Part shown: piece by piece, positions 21,874-34,020 of the stretch
Layout of the letters: the number at the start of each line of letters is the position of its first letter
Position numbering within the stretch: the first letter of the stretch is position 1
Source: Bryoerythrophyllum caledonicum
Taxonomy: Eukaryota; Streptophyta; Bryopsida; Pottiales; Pottiaceae
Length of the DNA stretch: 64,000 bases
Direction of reading: 5' to 3'
Assembly (NCBI GenBank): GCA_963971425.1
Contig: OZ020520.1
Span: forward strand, 4,444,553-4,508,552
The notes under the pieces: generated by a model
What the model was told of the DNA's origin: nothing
Databases searched by the model: none
Seen by the model: the letters and a program-made list of their open reading frames with translations, nothing else
Translations under genes and position numbers: made by a program

Positions 21874-22275
21874 GACCGAGGCATTTTAGAGGAATCTCTA
21901 CTCCATTGATTAAAAACTGCCAAAATGAACTTTCTGAGACCGTAATCGTAGGATCTTCTTCAAAACTTATATGAAATGGTATGATAGATTTCTATTAAGT
22001 TTGATTATACAGGTTGAAAAATAATTGTTGTCAAAGTAAAATAAAAATTGTACCCTACAAGTAGACTTGGTATTTTACGGATTAACCCCTAAAGGAATAA
22101 GTGTCCATTCTGGGGAATTTTTTCCACTTGACTAGGCTCATTTGTCAATCCGTACATTCAAGATTCACAAAAGAATTCCACGTAATCTCAGAATATCCTA
22201 TAGTTACATTTTCAAAATCTTATTATAGCAATTTTTCATCAATGGAGTAGAGATCCTCTGAAATGCCTTGGTCCT
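21874..22275. mobile_element. ~0.4-kb inverted-repeat element, MITE-like
   Basis: The left arm 21874-21921 (GACCGAGGCATTTTAGAGGA, then TCTCTACTCCATTGAT) pairs with the right arm 22228-22275 in reverse orientation, at roughly 85 percent identity by eye. The arms are about 48 bp and can be extended weakly inward. No clear target-site duplication was seen, so membership in a MITE family is tentative. Confidence 0.55.
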
Positions 22276-22690
22276 ATAGAGAGTAAAGTACCAACATGGG
22301 GTGTCTTGCCAAATCACAATACCATACGCATGGGTTAGTTCCGGACACCTCCAACCAAATTAATTAATTTTTCCAATTCATAATGGCTCACACACAATAG
22401 GTATCATCTAGGTATTACATGAGTATCTTCTAGATATTACATGGATATGACCTTGACATTACATGGGTATCATCGGAGACGAATCCCTTGAATTTTCCAA
22501 ATTATTCTGGACATTCTCCGTTGTGGACTGATAACGACGAAACTGACCAACGCGCAGGGCACACGGATTCTTCCAAGAGGCTATCACAGTTTTAGCTCAC
22601 ATCATCTGGCAGCTACCAGAAGACTGGGTCAGACCTCTGCCAACGCTGTCCACCACTCACCGTTCTATAATAAATGTTTTGCATGATACA
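22276..22690. other. Spacer with short imperfect repeats
   Basis: A few imperfect ~27-bp phrases of the form TATCATCTAGGTATTACATG recur at 22400-22470. Otherwise nothing is recognised. Confidence 0.35.
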
Positions 22691-25600
22691 GTTCTACCAT
22701 ATTCGTCTTTTTAATGAATAATGAAGGAGATAAAGTCTAACTACAGTGCAGTACTGGCCTTCACTTGTCCGGGAATCTGGGCGTGAGGTTGGTGATTGCG
22801 TCGGAAAGTCCAGCAGAACATGCTACAGTGTCCACAACACTTACATCAATTGCACATCCAGAACAAAAAACCACCACCAGTTCGCCCACAGCCACTTCGT
22901 CTCTCCCCACTTTCGGGATCTCACTCTCGCTTCCAGTTTCACATGCACAGCGTGATCTCGCACTTGCTTCCCGTTTCACGTCGACAGCGTTTTTTGGGAG
23001 AGAAAGGAGGGGTTTGGAGTTCGGAGGAAGGACGCATCCGGCGGTGCGCGCGTGCAACGGAGTGGAGCCGGGAAGAGCCGGTTGGTTTTGTGGTGTTGTG
23101 AGTTTATTGTTTTGTTTTGTTTTTTCCATCAGTCTCCTGGTTGTGGAGTGGCAGCCTGTGTGGGTGAGTTCGCGAAGTTCACCGAATGGCGTGGTTGGGT
23201 TGTTTAGATCAGTGTAGATAGGAAGTCGGGGAAAGAGGCGGAAGCCCCAGTCTTTGTCGTTTGAGTGGGGTATTAGTTTTTTCTTCTGTGTGTGTTGTTG
23301 ACGGCGCCGGGTCCAGCTCGGCGTGGCTACTTTTGTGTCAAATCTTTCTTAGTCAACGCAGCTTACCGCAGCTTTCGGCGCTCATTCTCTTTCTGACCCG
23401 TGCTCTGCTCAGGTCAGGCTGCGGACATCTCGTACCTTCTCCGACAGGCTTCGAACTACTCCGACTGATTAGGTGACCATGAGCGCAGGCTGAAGGCTAC
23501 GCAAGGGCTGCATTATTGTGGTGTTCCTGGCGCGCAGGCTAAAGCAGGGGCTGTACAACTCATAACCGGGGAGGGAGAGCGGCGGAGCGGGCAGCCAGGC
23601 GGAGCTTTCTCATCATCTTCGTCCACCTCAGGTATGCTCACGGCCTATATGTTGGATATACAGTCGTCAAAGGGTGCACCGAACACCGGACAAAATGATG
23701 GGTTGATTCTTATTGTACAGAAAATTGTAAATATTCATTTCGTTAAACTCAGAAGAGACATTCACTGAAGGGACGGCTGTCTGTGAAGCAATACATTGTA
23801 ACCGTCTTTCTTTACTCTTATATTTATAGAGAAAGCTTCTGGAAAACGCTGGAGTTGTGGAGTGCCGGATCGCCCGAGCAAGCAAACAGAGGGAGCGCCG
23901 GATCAGACAGTCGGATTGCCGGAGCATGTAAGCAGGCCAACGGACGAGCATACATACAAAGACAAGGTTTGAGGCGTTGCGCACAGCTCCCTGGTTTGTT
24001 GCGCAGCTCAACATCGCACCCTGTGGCGGTCTAGACATCCTGGTATGTGTACATCTCCACTATTTGTCAAATTTCACTCCAATGACATGTCCTCTCTTTG
24101 TCAAATTTCACTCCAATGGCAACCTGGCTGTGATGAAGTTGAAAAGTCTTTAGTTTTGGAAAACTGGCTCACAGTAATTGCATTCTAGATTACGTGGCCG
24201 ATCAGCCTTATGATCCATAGACTCTATTGAACTTCACTAAAATTGATGTTTGGTGTTGCTAACACTAATTATGCAGAGTGTAGTAGGGTACAACACTAAT
24301 TGTAATGCAACACTACACATTACTTTTAGTGTAGAGTGGAACTTGGCTTTCGTAGTTTTGAAGCGATTTGGGAAACAAATCTGATTGGTAGAAGTAGATG
24401 TCACATTGTTTGTAGTATCTGGTAGTTGGATTTTTTCGGTAGTTTTTTGGTAGTTGGTAGTTCAATCATCACTCAATAATGTTTCCTATACACTTTGATA
24501 AGAATATGAAAGAAGTTTTAAATTTGGGCAGCATTCATGTTCCAAGTGATGTGAATGGGACATCCAAGGTCTTGGAATCAATGTGTTTCTGTTGCTTGTT
24601 TGTGAAGCCAATTTCATACTTCAGTTTTGTTTGTTTCTTCAATTCTGAACTCGCAGAATAACTCGCAGAATTTTCAAAGTCATTTTGTTGATTTAGTCAT
24701 GACTTTGAGCTCTTGCTCAACTTTCAGCTTCGCATTTTTGTGTATAATGTTTCTCCATTGCTATTGCCTTTGAATGAGTTGTGGATTCGGAGTCCAAGTC
24801 AGTGTATCAATAGTTGTAGAAATTCTTAGTGTGTTGAGATTGGATATCATCTGCAGCCTCTTCCTGGAGCTTGCGCTGGTCATGTTGTGGAGGACCTGAG
24901 GCTCTGCCAGTGCAAACTCTAGTCGGTAAGGTTCTCCCTTTCAGTCGTGAGGAGTGAGAAGTTGTGGCTGGTGGTGGTTGTAATGGTTGGTTGGTTGGTT
25001 TGCTTACTTGAGAGAGGTGATGTTTCTGAGAAGTTCTTGATGGCTATCAGTAGTCTGTGCTTGGATGATGAGTTATTACTGTTTAGCCTAAACTGGGCGT
25101 TTGATGCACAATTCTAGTATGGGCTTCCGAGGACATAAATCTCGAGAATAATGCGAGACTTCAAATCATAGATTGTGAAAACCTCCATCTCGTGTGTTCC
25201 TTCGTGACGTGATTGATTGGTCATAGGTATTAAGGGGAGTCTTGGAGGCAGCTCATGAGATGGCTATACTTTTCTATTGAAGGAGTGTTTATCGTTTGTG
25301 CAGTTCAACCAGTTGTACCCAACTGTCGTGGTAATCCTGATCACGTGGTGGCGTTGTTGGGTTGTCGGTAAGATGATATTTGTGTTCTTGTGAGGCGTTT
25401 ATGAATGTTTGTTTACTCCAGGTTTCTTCTATTAATTTGTCTAATCTTGCCAATTTTAGCGGTCTTTGATCATGTGCACTAGAATGGGCAGGCCGGGATT
25501 GTAGTAATAACTTGTGAGTTTGTATGAATGGGAACGCACGTTATGAACCTATGCATGTCGTGGTTCCATATCTCAGGAGAATATTATTGTATCGATTCAC

Positions 25601-26918
25601 AAGTGGGAAGGTTGTCTGTGCTGAAGTACTTCGCCCAATCGTCAAGCGTTCTTGTCCTCAATACTAGTCATCAATTGACAAGACACACTACTGCAGACTA
25701 TAAGGTATGGTGATGATGTTCATTATTTTGCCAGCTTCATGCTTGTCCGAATGTTGATCCGAGTCTTGAAGTTCTCTTCATGTTCATGTTTAGAGAGGGC
25801 GCTTAAGACCTGCACATTCGAGGAAATTGTATTCCTGCTAATATATGCAAAGAGCACAAGGAACTCGTATATTTCGTCCTTGTGAATCCCATGTGACTTT
25901 GATTCTTTCCTGCATTTGTGCGACGCCACTTGCGTAAGCTAGTCGCTTGCTTCTTTTAGGGATGTTTCAACGTATGACTAGCTTTGTGGGTTCGGAGAAA
26001 AGTGTATCTTGAAGGCCTGTGGTGTTGAATTCTGTAGGCCAGACTTGTATTATTCTAGATACCTTTTTATTTTGAAGCATAACTCTCGTTGAGTGGAAGA
26101 GATAGGTAACACGGCAAAGCTCGGGATTCTGCAGCGTAATTTGTAACTAAATTTATATCTCCTTGTGTTTGCCTCCAGCAACGTTGTATTTGACAACGAC
26201 AATGCTGGAACTTTTCTTCTCGCTCGTTCTCTGTCTTGTGTAAGTGTAGTATAGATTCTTGTCTATATATTGAATTGATCGAGACCAACTGCTTTCTTTC
26301 TCAATTTTAGGGTTGCAAAATTGAAATGATGAGAGGTGGACCGCACTAAACAAGTTACATGTTTAGAAAGGTCTTCTCGGACCTCAGAAGGCATACTTGA
26401 ATATCTCCAATTTGCATCATGTCTTTGTGGTGTGTTTAATCGTGTTTGTCAAGTCCAATAACTAACAATTTCACTTCCGACAACTTTGAGAGCATTCATG
26501 AGTAATATCCATATCTTTTGCAGCTTTATGCTTGCCAAATTTTGGGGCTTGAGGCCCATCTCGGTAGATATAATGCACTCATATTTTATGTTGAGTGAAG
26601 GGCGTTCCTATTGACTGGCACTCAAGTGGATAGTTCTATGTGTCCTTTTCCATATTGCTCTAAATGTATGTTGTGACATTTGTTTTTTCGAATCATGCCA
26701 TGTGGCTTTGAATGCATTGCAATGGATTCGTCTTGGTTGTTGCATTCTAGGTTTTAGATAGTTGTTGGGTTGATAGTACATTACATTCATGTGCTTTCAG
26801 CCCTCTAATTACCTACCTTCCAAAACTTCATAGAGGTGGTGTAGGGCATGATCATGGGGGCTGATCTTCTCCAAAGTAATTGGTGTGGTTGTTGTATTGT
26901 TGGTTTTGTACCAGAGTG
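22691..26918 (+). promoter_or_regulatory. Long upstream/leader region of the NLR gene
   Basis: This ~4-kb region before the NLR start has no convincing protein-coding gene. It includes a GC-rich block (22750-23640) and several possible splice signals, so it may hold the promoter and 5' UTR exons with introns. Parts at ~22725-22895 and ~24850-24910 are repeated in the left part of the window (3.3-5.25 kb). The exact transcription start cannot be set from sequence alone. Confidence 0.35.
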
Positions 26919-29465
26919 ATGGCGTCAAGTCTTGTGATTGATGCAACCGTAGGTGCTGCTTTTGGAGGGGTTGCTACTCCCATTGTTAATGTCCTGATTG
27001 CGGGTTTGAAGATTGTTTGGCGGTGCAAAGAAGAATGCCGAGATTTGGGGGAGACGTTGGCTAGAATTCAGCCTTCTGTGGAGAAGATATTTATTTGCTA
27101 CAAAGATGATCCTACTCGGGAGGAGTGGTTGAAGGCATTTGATAAATGCGTCGTGGATGCCCAAGTGGTTCTGAAGAAGTGTAAGAGGCGGAGACTCAAC
27201 AAATTCATTAGATATTTGAAAACGGTGTCATATGGTGGGAAAATATTGAAGTTACGTGATCGCATCAATCAGCTCCTTGTCGAGGCCCCTTTCGTGCTTC
27301 ACGAGCCCAAAATGTCTAGAATTGGAATCAAGCAAGATGTGCCCGAAAGGATTTTTGGGATGGAGGACTCCTTCATGCGAGTCAAATCCGCTATTTGTGA
27401 AGGACATAGCAGGGAGGGTAGTAGCTGTGTTGGCATTCAAGGCATGGGAGGAGCTGGAAAAACTCTGCTTGCACAAATGGTGAACAACGATGAAGAGATC
27501 CAGGCACTCTTTGGAAAGGACTTAGTGATTTGGATCACAGTTGGCCGTGATGCCATTGTTTCCGAGATTTACAAACGAATGAGGCATCACTTACATGTAG
27601 GTCGTGATGGTGGATCGCTCGAAGACCAGCGCACAGATTTAATGAATGCCTTTGCAGCGGTTAAAGCTCTGCTGATACTAGATGATGTGTGGGATGGTTG
27701 TGTACATGAAAGCGAGGAAATGATTTACTGGTTGAACATTTCAAAAGGATCAAAATGTGTGACACTTGTCACCACACGAGATGAGGCGGTCACTCGCCAA
27801 TGTGTCAATGCAGGAGAGGAGATTATTTTACGCCTTTCAGAGGAGCATAGTTGGCAATTGTTTTGCAGCCATGCTTTTGGCATTGATACTCCAAATTTGG
27901 ATGAGGAGTTGGAGGGCATAGCAAGGGCTGTATGTAAGGAATGTGATTGCCTCCCATTGGCGTTGAGAGTAATTGGATGTGCTATGGAAGGTAATAGCGA
28001 TTGGAGGAGAATGTTGCGCCATATGCAAGGCTCTACCATGCCCAACCAAAGTACAGATCAAAAATTATTCAAGCGCCTTCAAGTTAGCTATGATGAGTTG
28101 GATGGGCCTTTGAAGATATGTTTTCTATACTTTGCAGCATTTCCCGAAGATTATGGGGTAGAGGTTAAAGAATTATGTCAGATTTGGGTGGTAGAAGGAC
28201 TGTTTGGAGAGAACTTGACTGAAGAGGAAGCTATGGAGGAAGCTCATTGTGCTTTGAAGGTGTTGATGCAGCGGTCGTTGATTGAAGTGTGTGAAGCGAT
28301 TGGGGGTGAGGCCCTTGAACGAGTGAAGATGCATGACATATTGCGTGATCTTGCAATCCATCTGGTAAGCAAGGGCAATGAATGTGAACGAGAATGTTTG
28401 TTCAAGATGGAGAAGGAGGGTCTTGTGGATTTTCCAAGTACATGGTTGGGCTGCGAATTGAAGGTGAGAAGGTTGTCCTTATGGGGCGGTACTATTAAGA
28501 ATTTCCCTGATGAGATAGTAGCTCCCAACTTGAAGATATGTATTTTGCACGGTGACCCACGAGCAGTATCAGATTCATTTGGATCAAGTTTGCACCTTCC
28601 GAATATTGGAGAGGAATTCTTTGAAAAACTTCAAAGATTGAAATTTCTTCAAATGAGATGGTATGGAAGTATCAGGCAATTGCCAGGGAGTGTAGGAGAA
28701 TTGAGGTCTCTCCAACACCTCGATCTTTCTGGATGTTTGGCATTGGTGCAGCTTCCGGAGAGCATGGGAGGATTGGGGTCCCTTCAACACCTCGATCTTT
28801 CTGAATGTGGGGCATTGGAGCAACTTCCTGAGAGCATGGGAGGATTGGGGTCCCTTCAATATCTCAATCTTCGTTGGTGTAAGGCATTGAAGGAGCTTCC
28901 TGAGAGCATGGAAAGATTAGGGTCCCTTCAATACCTCGATCTTTCTTATTGTTGGACATTGGAGCAACTTCTGGGGAGCATGGGAGGATTGGGGTCCCTT
29001 CAACACCTCGATCTTTCTGATTGTGGGGGATTGGAGCAACTTCCTGAGAGCATTGGAAAATTGGGGTCCCTTCAACACCTCAATCTTTCTGGATGTGGGG
29101 CATTGGAGCAGCTTCCGGAGAGCATGGGAGGATTGGGGTCCCTTCAACACCTCGATCTTTCTTTCTGTAGGTCATTGAAGCAGCTTCCTAAGAGCATTGG
29201 AGGATTGGGGTCCCTTCAAGAACTCAATCTTTCTTGTTGCTGGACATTGGAGCAGCTTCCGGAGAGCATGGGAGAATTGGGGTCCCTTCAACACCTCGAT
29301 CTTCATGATTGTGGGGCATTGGAGCAGCTTCCGGAGAGCATGGGAGAATTGAGGTCACTTCAATACCTCGATCTTGATGATTGTGGGGCATTGGAGCACC
29401 TTCCGGAGAGCATGGGAAGATTGGGGTTCCTTCAACACTCAATCTTTCATTTTGTAAGGCATTGA
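26919..29465 (+). CDS. CC(RPW8-like)-NB-ARC-LRR resistance protein, frameshifted end
   Basis: An 848-residue frame runs from ATG 26919 (MASSLVID) to TGA 29463-29465 in one exon. The N-terminal ~130 residues resemble the RPW8-type coiled-coil domain. The NB-ARC shows P-loop GMGGAGKT (~180), kinase-2 ALLILDDVWD, RNBS-B VTLVTTRD, GLPL as CLPLALRVIG, RNBS-D CFLYFAAFPED, and MHD as VKMHDILRDLA. From about residue 600, near-identical ~24-residue LRRs (LGSLQHLDLSGCGALEQLPESMGG) follow. Such proteins are intracellular immune receptors that act as nucleotide switches. The last repeat loses one C of the CAACACCTCAAT consensus near 29437. This shifts frame and ends the protein early; two more LRR-like units remain out of frame to 29578. 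Function may survive because most of the protein is intact. Confidence 0.9.
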   Translation: MASSLVIDATVGAAFGGVATPIVNVLIAGLKIVWRCKEECRDLGETLARIQPSVEKIFICYKDDPTREEWLKAFDKCVVDAQVVLKKCKRRRLNKFIRYLKTVSYGGKILKLRDRINQLLVEAPFVLHEPKMSRIGIKQDVPERIFGMEDSFMRVKSAICEGHSREGSSCVGIQGMGGAGKTLLAQMVNNDEEIQALFGKDLVIWITVGRDAIVSEIYKRMRHHLHVGRDGGSLEDQRTDLMNAFAAVKALLILDDVWDGCVHESEEMIYWLNISKGSKCVTLVTTRDEAVTRQCVNAGEEIILRLSEEHSWQLFCSHAFGIDTPNLDEELEGIARAVCKECDCLPLALRVIGCAMEGNSDWRRMLRHMQGSTMPNQSTDQKLFKRLQVSYDELDGPLKICFLYFAAFPEDYGVEVKELCQIWVVEGLFGENLTEEEAMEEAHCALKVLMQRSLIEVCEAIGGEALERVKMHDILRDLAIHLVSKGNECERECLFKMEKEGLVDFPSTWLGCELKVRRLSLWGGTIKNFPDEIVAPNLKICILHGDPRAVSDSFGSSLHLPNIGEEFFEKLQRLKFLQMRWYGSIRQLPGSVGELRSLQHLDLSGCLALVQLPESMGGLGSLQHLDLSECGALEQLPESMGGLGSLQYLNLRWCKALKELPESMERLGSLQYLDLSYCWTLEQLLGSMGGLGSLQHLDLSDCGGLEQLPESIGKLGSLQHLNLSGCGALEQLPESMGGLGSLQHLDLSFCRSLKQLPKSIGGLGSLQELNLSCCWTLEQLPESMGELGSLQHLDLHDCGALEQLPESMGELRSLQYLDLDDCGALEHLPESMGRLGFLQHSIFHFVRH

Positions 29466-29578
29466 AGCAGCCTCCATGGAGCATGGATGGATTGGGGTCC
29501 CTTCAAAACTCCAACATTGTTGAATGTTTGTTATTGGAGCAGCTTCGAAAGATGATGGTAGAGTTGAGGTCTCTTTGA

Positions 29579-30345
29579 CTTCTTGATCTAAGGGGTTGTA
29601 AATCATATTTGCTCTCTTGAGTACACTCAGTTAGAGTAACTTCAATTATTAGTTTAATATTCAGAGTTGAAGGAGATGGTTGGTATTTGGAAGTTTTAGT
29701 AATTTTGTTCATTTTGTGTAGTGTATGGTTTATTTATTGTGCTTTTTGAAATATTTAATTGTTGAATGAAGTATTTCAACCTTTCTTTACATGGTATAGA
29801 GTTATTGATGGTAGTTGTTTATTGACTTATTGTCATATTGGTATTGTAGAAGCACTATTTTTATAAATCTCCAATTGAAGCAGCTTGCATTGAGCATGGG
29901 CGCTACAGTTGAAACACAATTTTAATGTTTAATAAAAAGTAAATCAATGTTATTACTATGTTAGTATTCTCTAGTGGATTTTTGATATGATGATCATTTT
30001 TCACATGTAGAAAGAAAGTTGTAATGATGGATAAGGTGCTACTTATTTTGAAAAGGGTGTTTGAATCAACTAGCCAATGTACCATGAAATGAGGAAATGT
30101 GGAATAGTTTGCCATTATTTAGTAACTTGTTTATCATCTTGTACCATCTCTTGACTTGTGGAGTTTGGTTTTGTAGGGTCAATAGTTCTTCGTGATGTGA
30201 TAGGTATACATCTTTTTGATTCGTTAATTTCATTACGCGATTTTACAAATGCCATGATCTAATTATATATATGACTTTTATGTTTATTTGGAGATTGTTT
30301 GTTCTCACAACTTGGATTGAAATGTCATTTATTTGGTTGTCAAAT
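29579..30345. other. NLR 3' flank, nothing recognised
   Basis: AT-rich sequence. A short decayed LRR-like phrase (CAGCTTGCATTGAGCATGG) occurs at ~29881-29899, suggesting that the ancestral LRR region once extended further. Confidence 0.35.
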
Positions 30346-30562
30346 ATGTCACACTACTTGTTATATGTCATACGTCAAATATGTCACACTCCTTGTTATA
30401 TAGTTATAACAATGACATATAACAAGTAGTGTGACATATAACAAGTAGTGTGGCAAAACTTTAATTATTTCTAAATTCAATGGACATTTGAGTTTTGGTT
30501 AATTTTTAAAAAAAAAATCCTTGCATCTACCAAATTAACAAAAACTCGAATGTCTATTGAAA
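30346..30562. repeat. Two adjacent foldbacks
   Basis: ATGTCACACTACTTGTTATA at ~30346 pairs with two direct copies of ACATATAACAAGTAGTGTG at ~30414-30452. A second foldback joins 30474-30503 (TTCAATGGACATTTGAGTTT) with 30533-30562 in reverse orientation. Both could form long hairpins. They look like remnants of small inverted-repeat elements. Confidence 0.65.
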
Positions 30563-30969
30563 TGATGGACCATAATGAAACAATTTGCCATAGAAGGTGG
30601 TCAAAATTTGTTGAAGGTGTTTAGTATAACTTCAAGAAGAGTTTTTGTCTCACTTTAAAGGCTAATATCCTTCCATCCGTCTAGTTAAACTAAACAAAAA
30701 TGTCACCACACACTTATTGAGGTTAAAAAGAAGTAAATAAATGATTGCACAAACAAATGAAACACATAAGGAATTACAAACAATGCTTGAAGTAAGATAT
30801 GGCCTACTTTTGAAGGCGTTCACTTATAGTACCAATTGGTAACAACCTTTGCCAATACATATGGGAATACTTTAGGTTTGTATCACCTCTCTCCAATTTC
30901 TCCTCTTTATTTTTCCTTCTAAATCTACCTCAACTATTTACGATATCATAATAACAACGAGCAACTCTA
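30563..30969. other. Spacer before the copia remnant
   Basis: AT-rich. It may include the 3' end or LTR of the neighbouring copia element, but no paired LTR was recognised. Confidence 0.3.
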
Positions 30970-33900
30970 ATTTTGCGAGTAGTTAACTTCTCGCAATCCC
31001 ATCACCTTTGCTAACCTTTGATGCCACTCTTTTGCAAGTGCTTTCGTCAACACATCCGCGATCATGTCTTTCGTTGGTCAATACTTCAAGCTTATCTCGC
31101 CACTCTTCAACTTCTCGCGAATGAAGTGATATTGTACATCAATGTGCTTCGTGGGTGAGTGGTGTGTGGGATTCTTTGCAATAGCTATACACCCTTGGTT
31201 GTCGCACATGATGGTCGTTGCTACTTCTCGAACAAATCCCACATCCGCCAAGAGCTTGTAAAGCCAAATGATCTCCTTTGTACTTTGGCTAGTTGCCATG
31301 TACTCCGCCTCCATCGTGGACAAGACAATGGTTGGTTGTCTCTTACAATTCCACAAGATGACATCAACTCCAACAAAGAACACATACCTCGTTGTCAAAC
31401 GACGCTCATTCCCATCTCCGACCCACTCCACATTGCAATACCTCCTCAAAGCAATGTCCTTACTACCAAGGCACAATTTGTGGTCTATAGTACCTTACAA
31501 GTACCGCATGATGCGCTTCACGACACTCCAATGTGTCGAATCAGCCCTAGAGATGAATTGGCTCACCATGCTCACCGCAAAAGCAAGGTCCGGTCGTGTG
31601 CCTACCATGGCATACATCAAAGATCCAACTCCACTCTAGTATGGCATGCTTTTTATCTCGCCTTGAATGGCTTGAAACTCTTCCTCCGAAAGCTTCAACA
31701 ACTCAACATTTACATCAAGAGGGGTACCAATGGGCTTGCACTCCTCCATGTTAAAGCGCTTGAGCACCTCCTCAACATACTTCTTTTGGCTCATGGTGAT
31801 GGTCAGTGCCTTGCGGTCCCTCATAATTTCCACACCAAGACAATACTTTAACTCACCAAGATTGTTCATCTCAAACTACGTATTGAGCTTACATTTGAGC
31901 CGCGCTACTTAGCCAAAAGGCTAGCCAAGATGATCAAGTCATCCGCATAGATGAACACTATCACCAAATACTCATCCGTTTGCTTGATGTTCAAGGAATG
32001 GTCCGCTTGGCTCCTTGTAAAACCTTCCTTGGTGAAGAAAACATCAATGCGTTGGTACAATGCTCTTGGTGGTTGCTTGAGTCCATACAATGACTTCTTG
32101 AGTTTGCACACAAGATGATCAAAGTCTTCTCATTCAAAACTTTGGGGCTGCTCCATGTAAATGTCTTCCTCCAACTCATCATTTAATAATGCAATCTTCA
32201 CATCCATTTGGTGGATCTCGTCTAAGGCCGCTCAAAATGCAAGAATGCACCGAATGGTGGTGAACTTGGCAATGGAAGCAAACGTCTCAAGAAAGTCCAC
32301 TCCCGCAACTTGAGAGTACCCCTTGGCAACTAATCTTGCCTTGTGGTGCACCACTCAACCCAAAGCATTCTTCTTCGTACAAAACATCCACTTGCATCTA
32401 ACGCTCTTGCGATCCTATGGAAGAGGAGCCCTACTCCCATGTGTCATTCGCCATGAGCGAGTTGTACTCCACTGGCATGGTCGACTCCCACTTGCTCGCA
32501 TCCTCCAATTGCATAGCCTCACACATATTTAAAGGATCCTCCAATGACGCCACATTGGCATGCTCTATCTCATATTCAGGCAAAATGTGGCTCTTCCACC
32601 ATTCACTTGGCGGGCAACGCTCTTTTCTTCAATACCGTAGCTCTTATAAGTTCCCCAAGTCCTCATCGCTTGGTGAAGGTGTTGATGAAGATGCTACACC
32701 TCCTTATTCGGCATCCAATCTCTCTTCATTCTTGGTATCACCATCGCAATCTTTCAAGGGTGGTGGTTTGGAAGATTCGTTCACCAAAGTAAGGGTCTCG
32801 CTTCTTCCACTTGGACTCATCTCCAAAACATCACCAATATTAGTAGTATCTTCAATAGATACCACATCACGACTCTTAATGATTTTTTTCGTCTCAATGC
32901 ACATGAGCTGATATGGCATAGTGCCCTCACAATCGCCAAGAAACAAACATTTTGTGCCTTTTGTATGAAGCTTACCTCTCTTTGAATCCTAGACCATTGC
33001 ATATGCAATGCATCCGAATACACGCATATGTGCAATGCATGGCTTACGGCCACTCCTAGCCTCTTGGGGTGTAATGGTGATGAGAGCCTTCGTTGGATAT
33101 TGATTGCAAATGAGGCTCCATTGGTCACCGCTTCTGCCTAGAATTCAAGCTTTAGACCTTGTGCATGGATCATACTATGGTACAATTTGCACGCTCCGCG
33201 ACTCCATTTTGCTCCACCGTGTAAGGTGTTGACGTGTGCCTCTTAATGCCATGTTTCTTCAAGAAACTTTGAAAGCCTTTGGATATAAATTCCCCACCAT
33301 TGTCCGACCAAAACACCTTGATCTTGTGTTCCGATTACTTTTCCGCAAGGGCCTTAAACTCCTTAAACTTCTCAAGGCATTCCCCCTTTGTCTTCAAGAT
33401 GTATACTACTATACCCACACCCTCCTTGAAAAGTCATCAATGAAGGTCATAAAATACTTTGCACCTCCTATGGAAGTGGTCCTCATAGGGCCGCACACAT
33501 CCGAATGCACAATCTCCAAAGGCTTTGTTGCACGTGTCGCTCTATCTTTCGGAAATGGGGCCTTATGTTGTTTGCCTACGAAAGCTCCAATGCACCGCTC
33601 TATGTTGATGATTGTGCCACGTTCGCCGCATCCGCCTCAAACACTTCCATGAAAGTCGCTTGATACAAATTGCCTTCACGAGGTGCTTCCACCAGAACAT
33701 CTTTATTTGGTGCCCTCAATACACATCCATCCACGTTGAATTGCACCTTCATTCCTTTTGTCACAAGTTTGCTCATCGAGAGCAGGTTTGCTTGCAACTT
33801 GGGTACATGGAGAACGTCCTTGATTCTAAGCCTCTCAGAGCAACCCCTCACAAGTACTTCGACAACAATAGATGCGACGCCAACAGCCTCTACAACACTG

Positions 33901-34020
33901 TCATCACCCAAATTCACATTCCGTGGAGTAATTATCTCATACGTGTCAAATGTCGCCTTATGAGGTGTCATGTGTTTTGTGGCGCCCGAATCCATGATCC
34001 ACTTATACATGGACTTGGAA
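30970..34020 (-). pseudogene. Decayed Ty1/copia retrotransposon polyprotein
   Basis: Reading on the minus strand from 34010, blocks appear in copia order. The protease-region signature WIMDSGATKHM and a GAG-pre-integrase-like segment come first. Integrase-region debris follows. Reverse transcriptase blocks show CKLKKSLYGLKQ, FIYADDLIIL (the YxDD catalytic motif) and LKYCLGVEI. RNase H shows LSTMEAEYMA and TIMCDNQGCIAIAKNP. A tail reads ADVLTKALAKEWHQRL, ending near 30972. The blocks are split over several frames with stops, so the polyprotein is broken. Gag is not visible; the 5' side stops near 34140 where a differently composed element begins, perhaps an insertion. LTRs were not identified. 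Confidence 0.85.

Noticed and set aside
22761..23217. Overlapping frames of 100-150 codons in the GC-rich NLR upstream block
   Set aside because: They occur on both strands of the same GC-rich segment, share no motif, and parts are repeated as noncoding DNA at 3.3 kb.
31159..31851. Plus-strand 230-codon frame opposite the copia remnant
   Set aside because: It is antisense to clear RNase H and reverse-transcriptase motifs on the minus strand.
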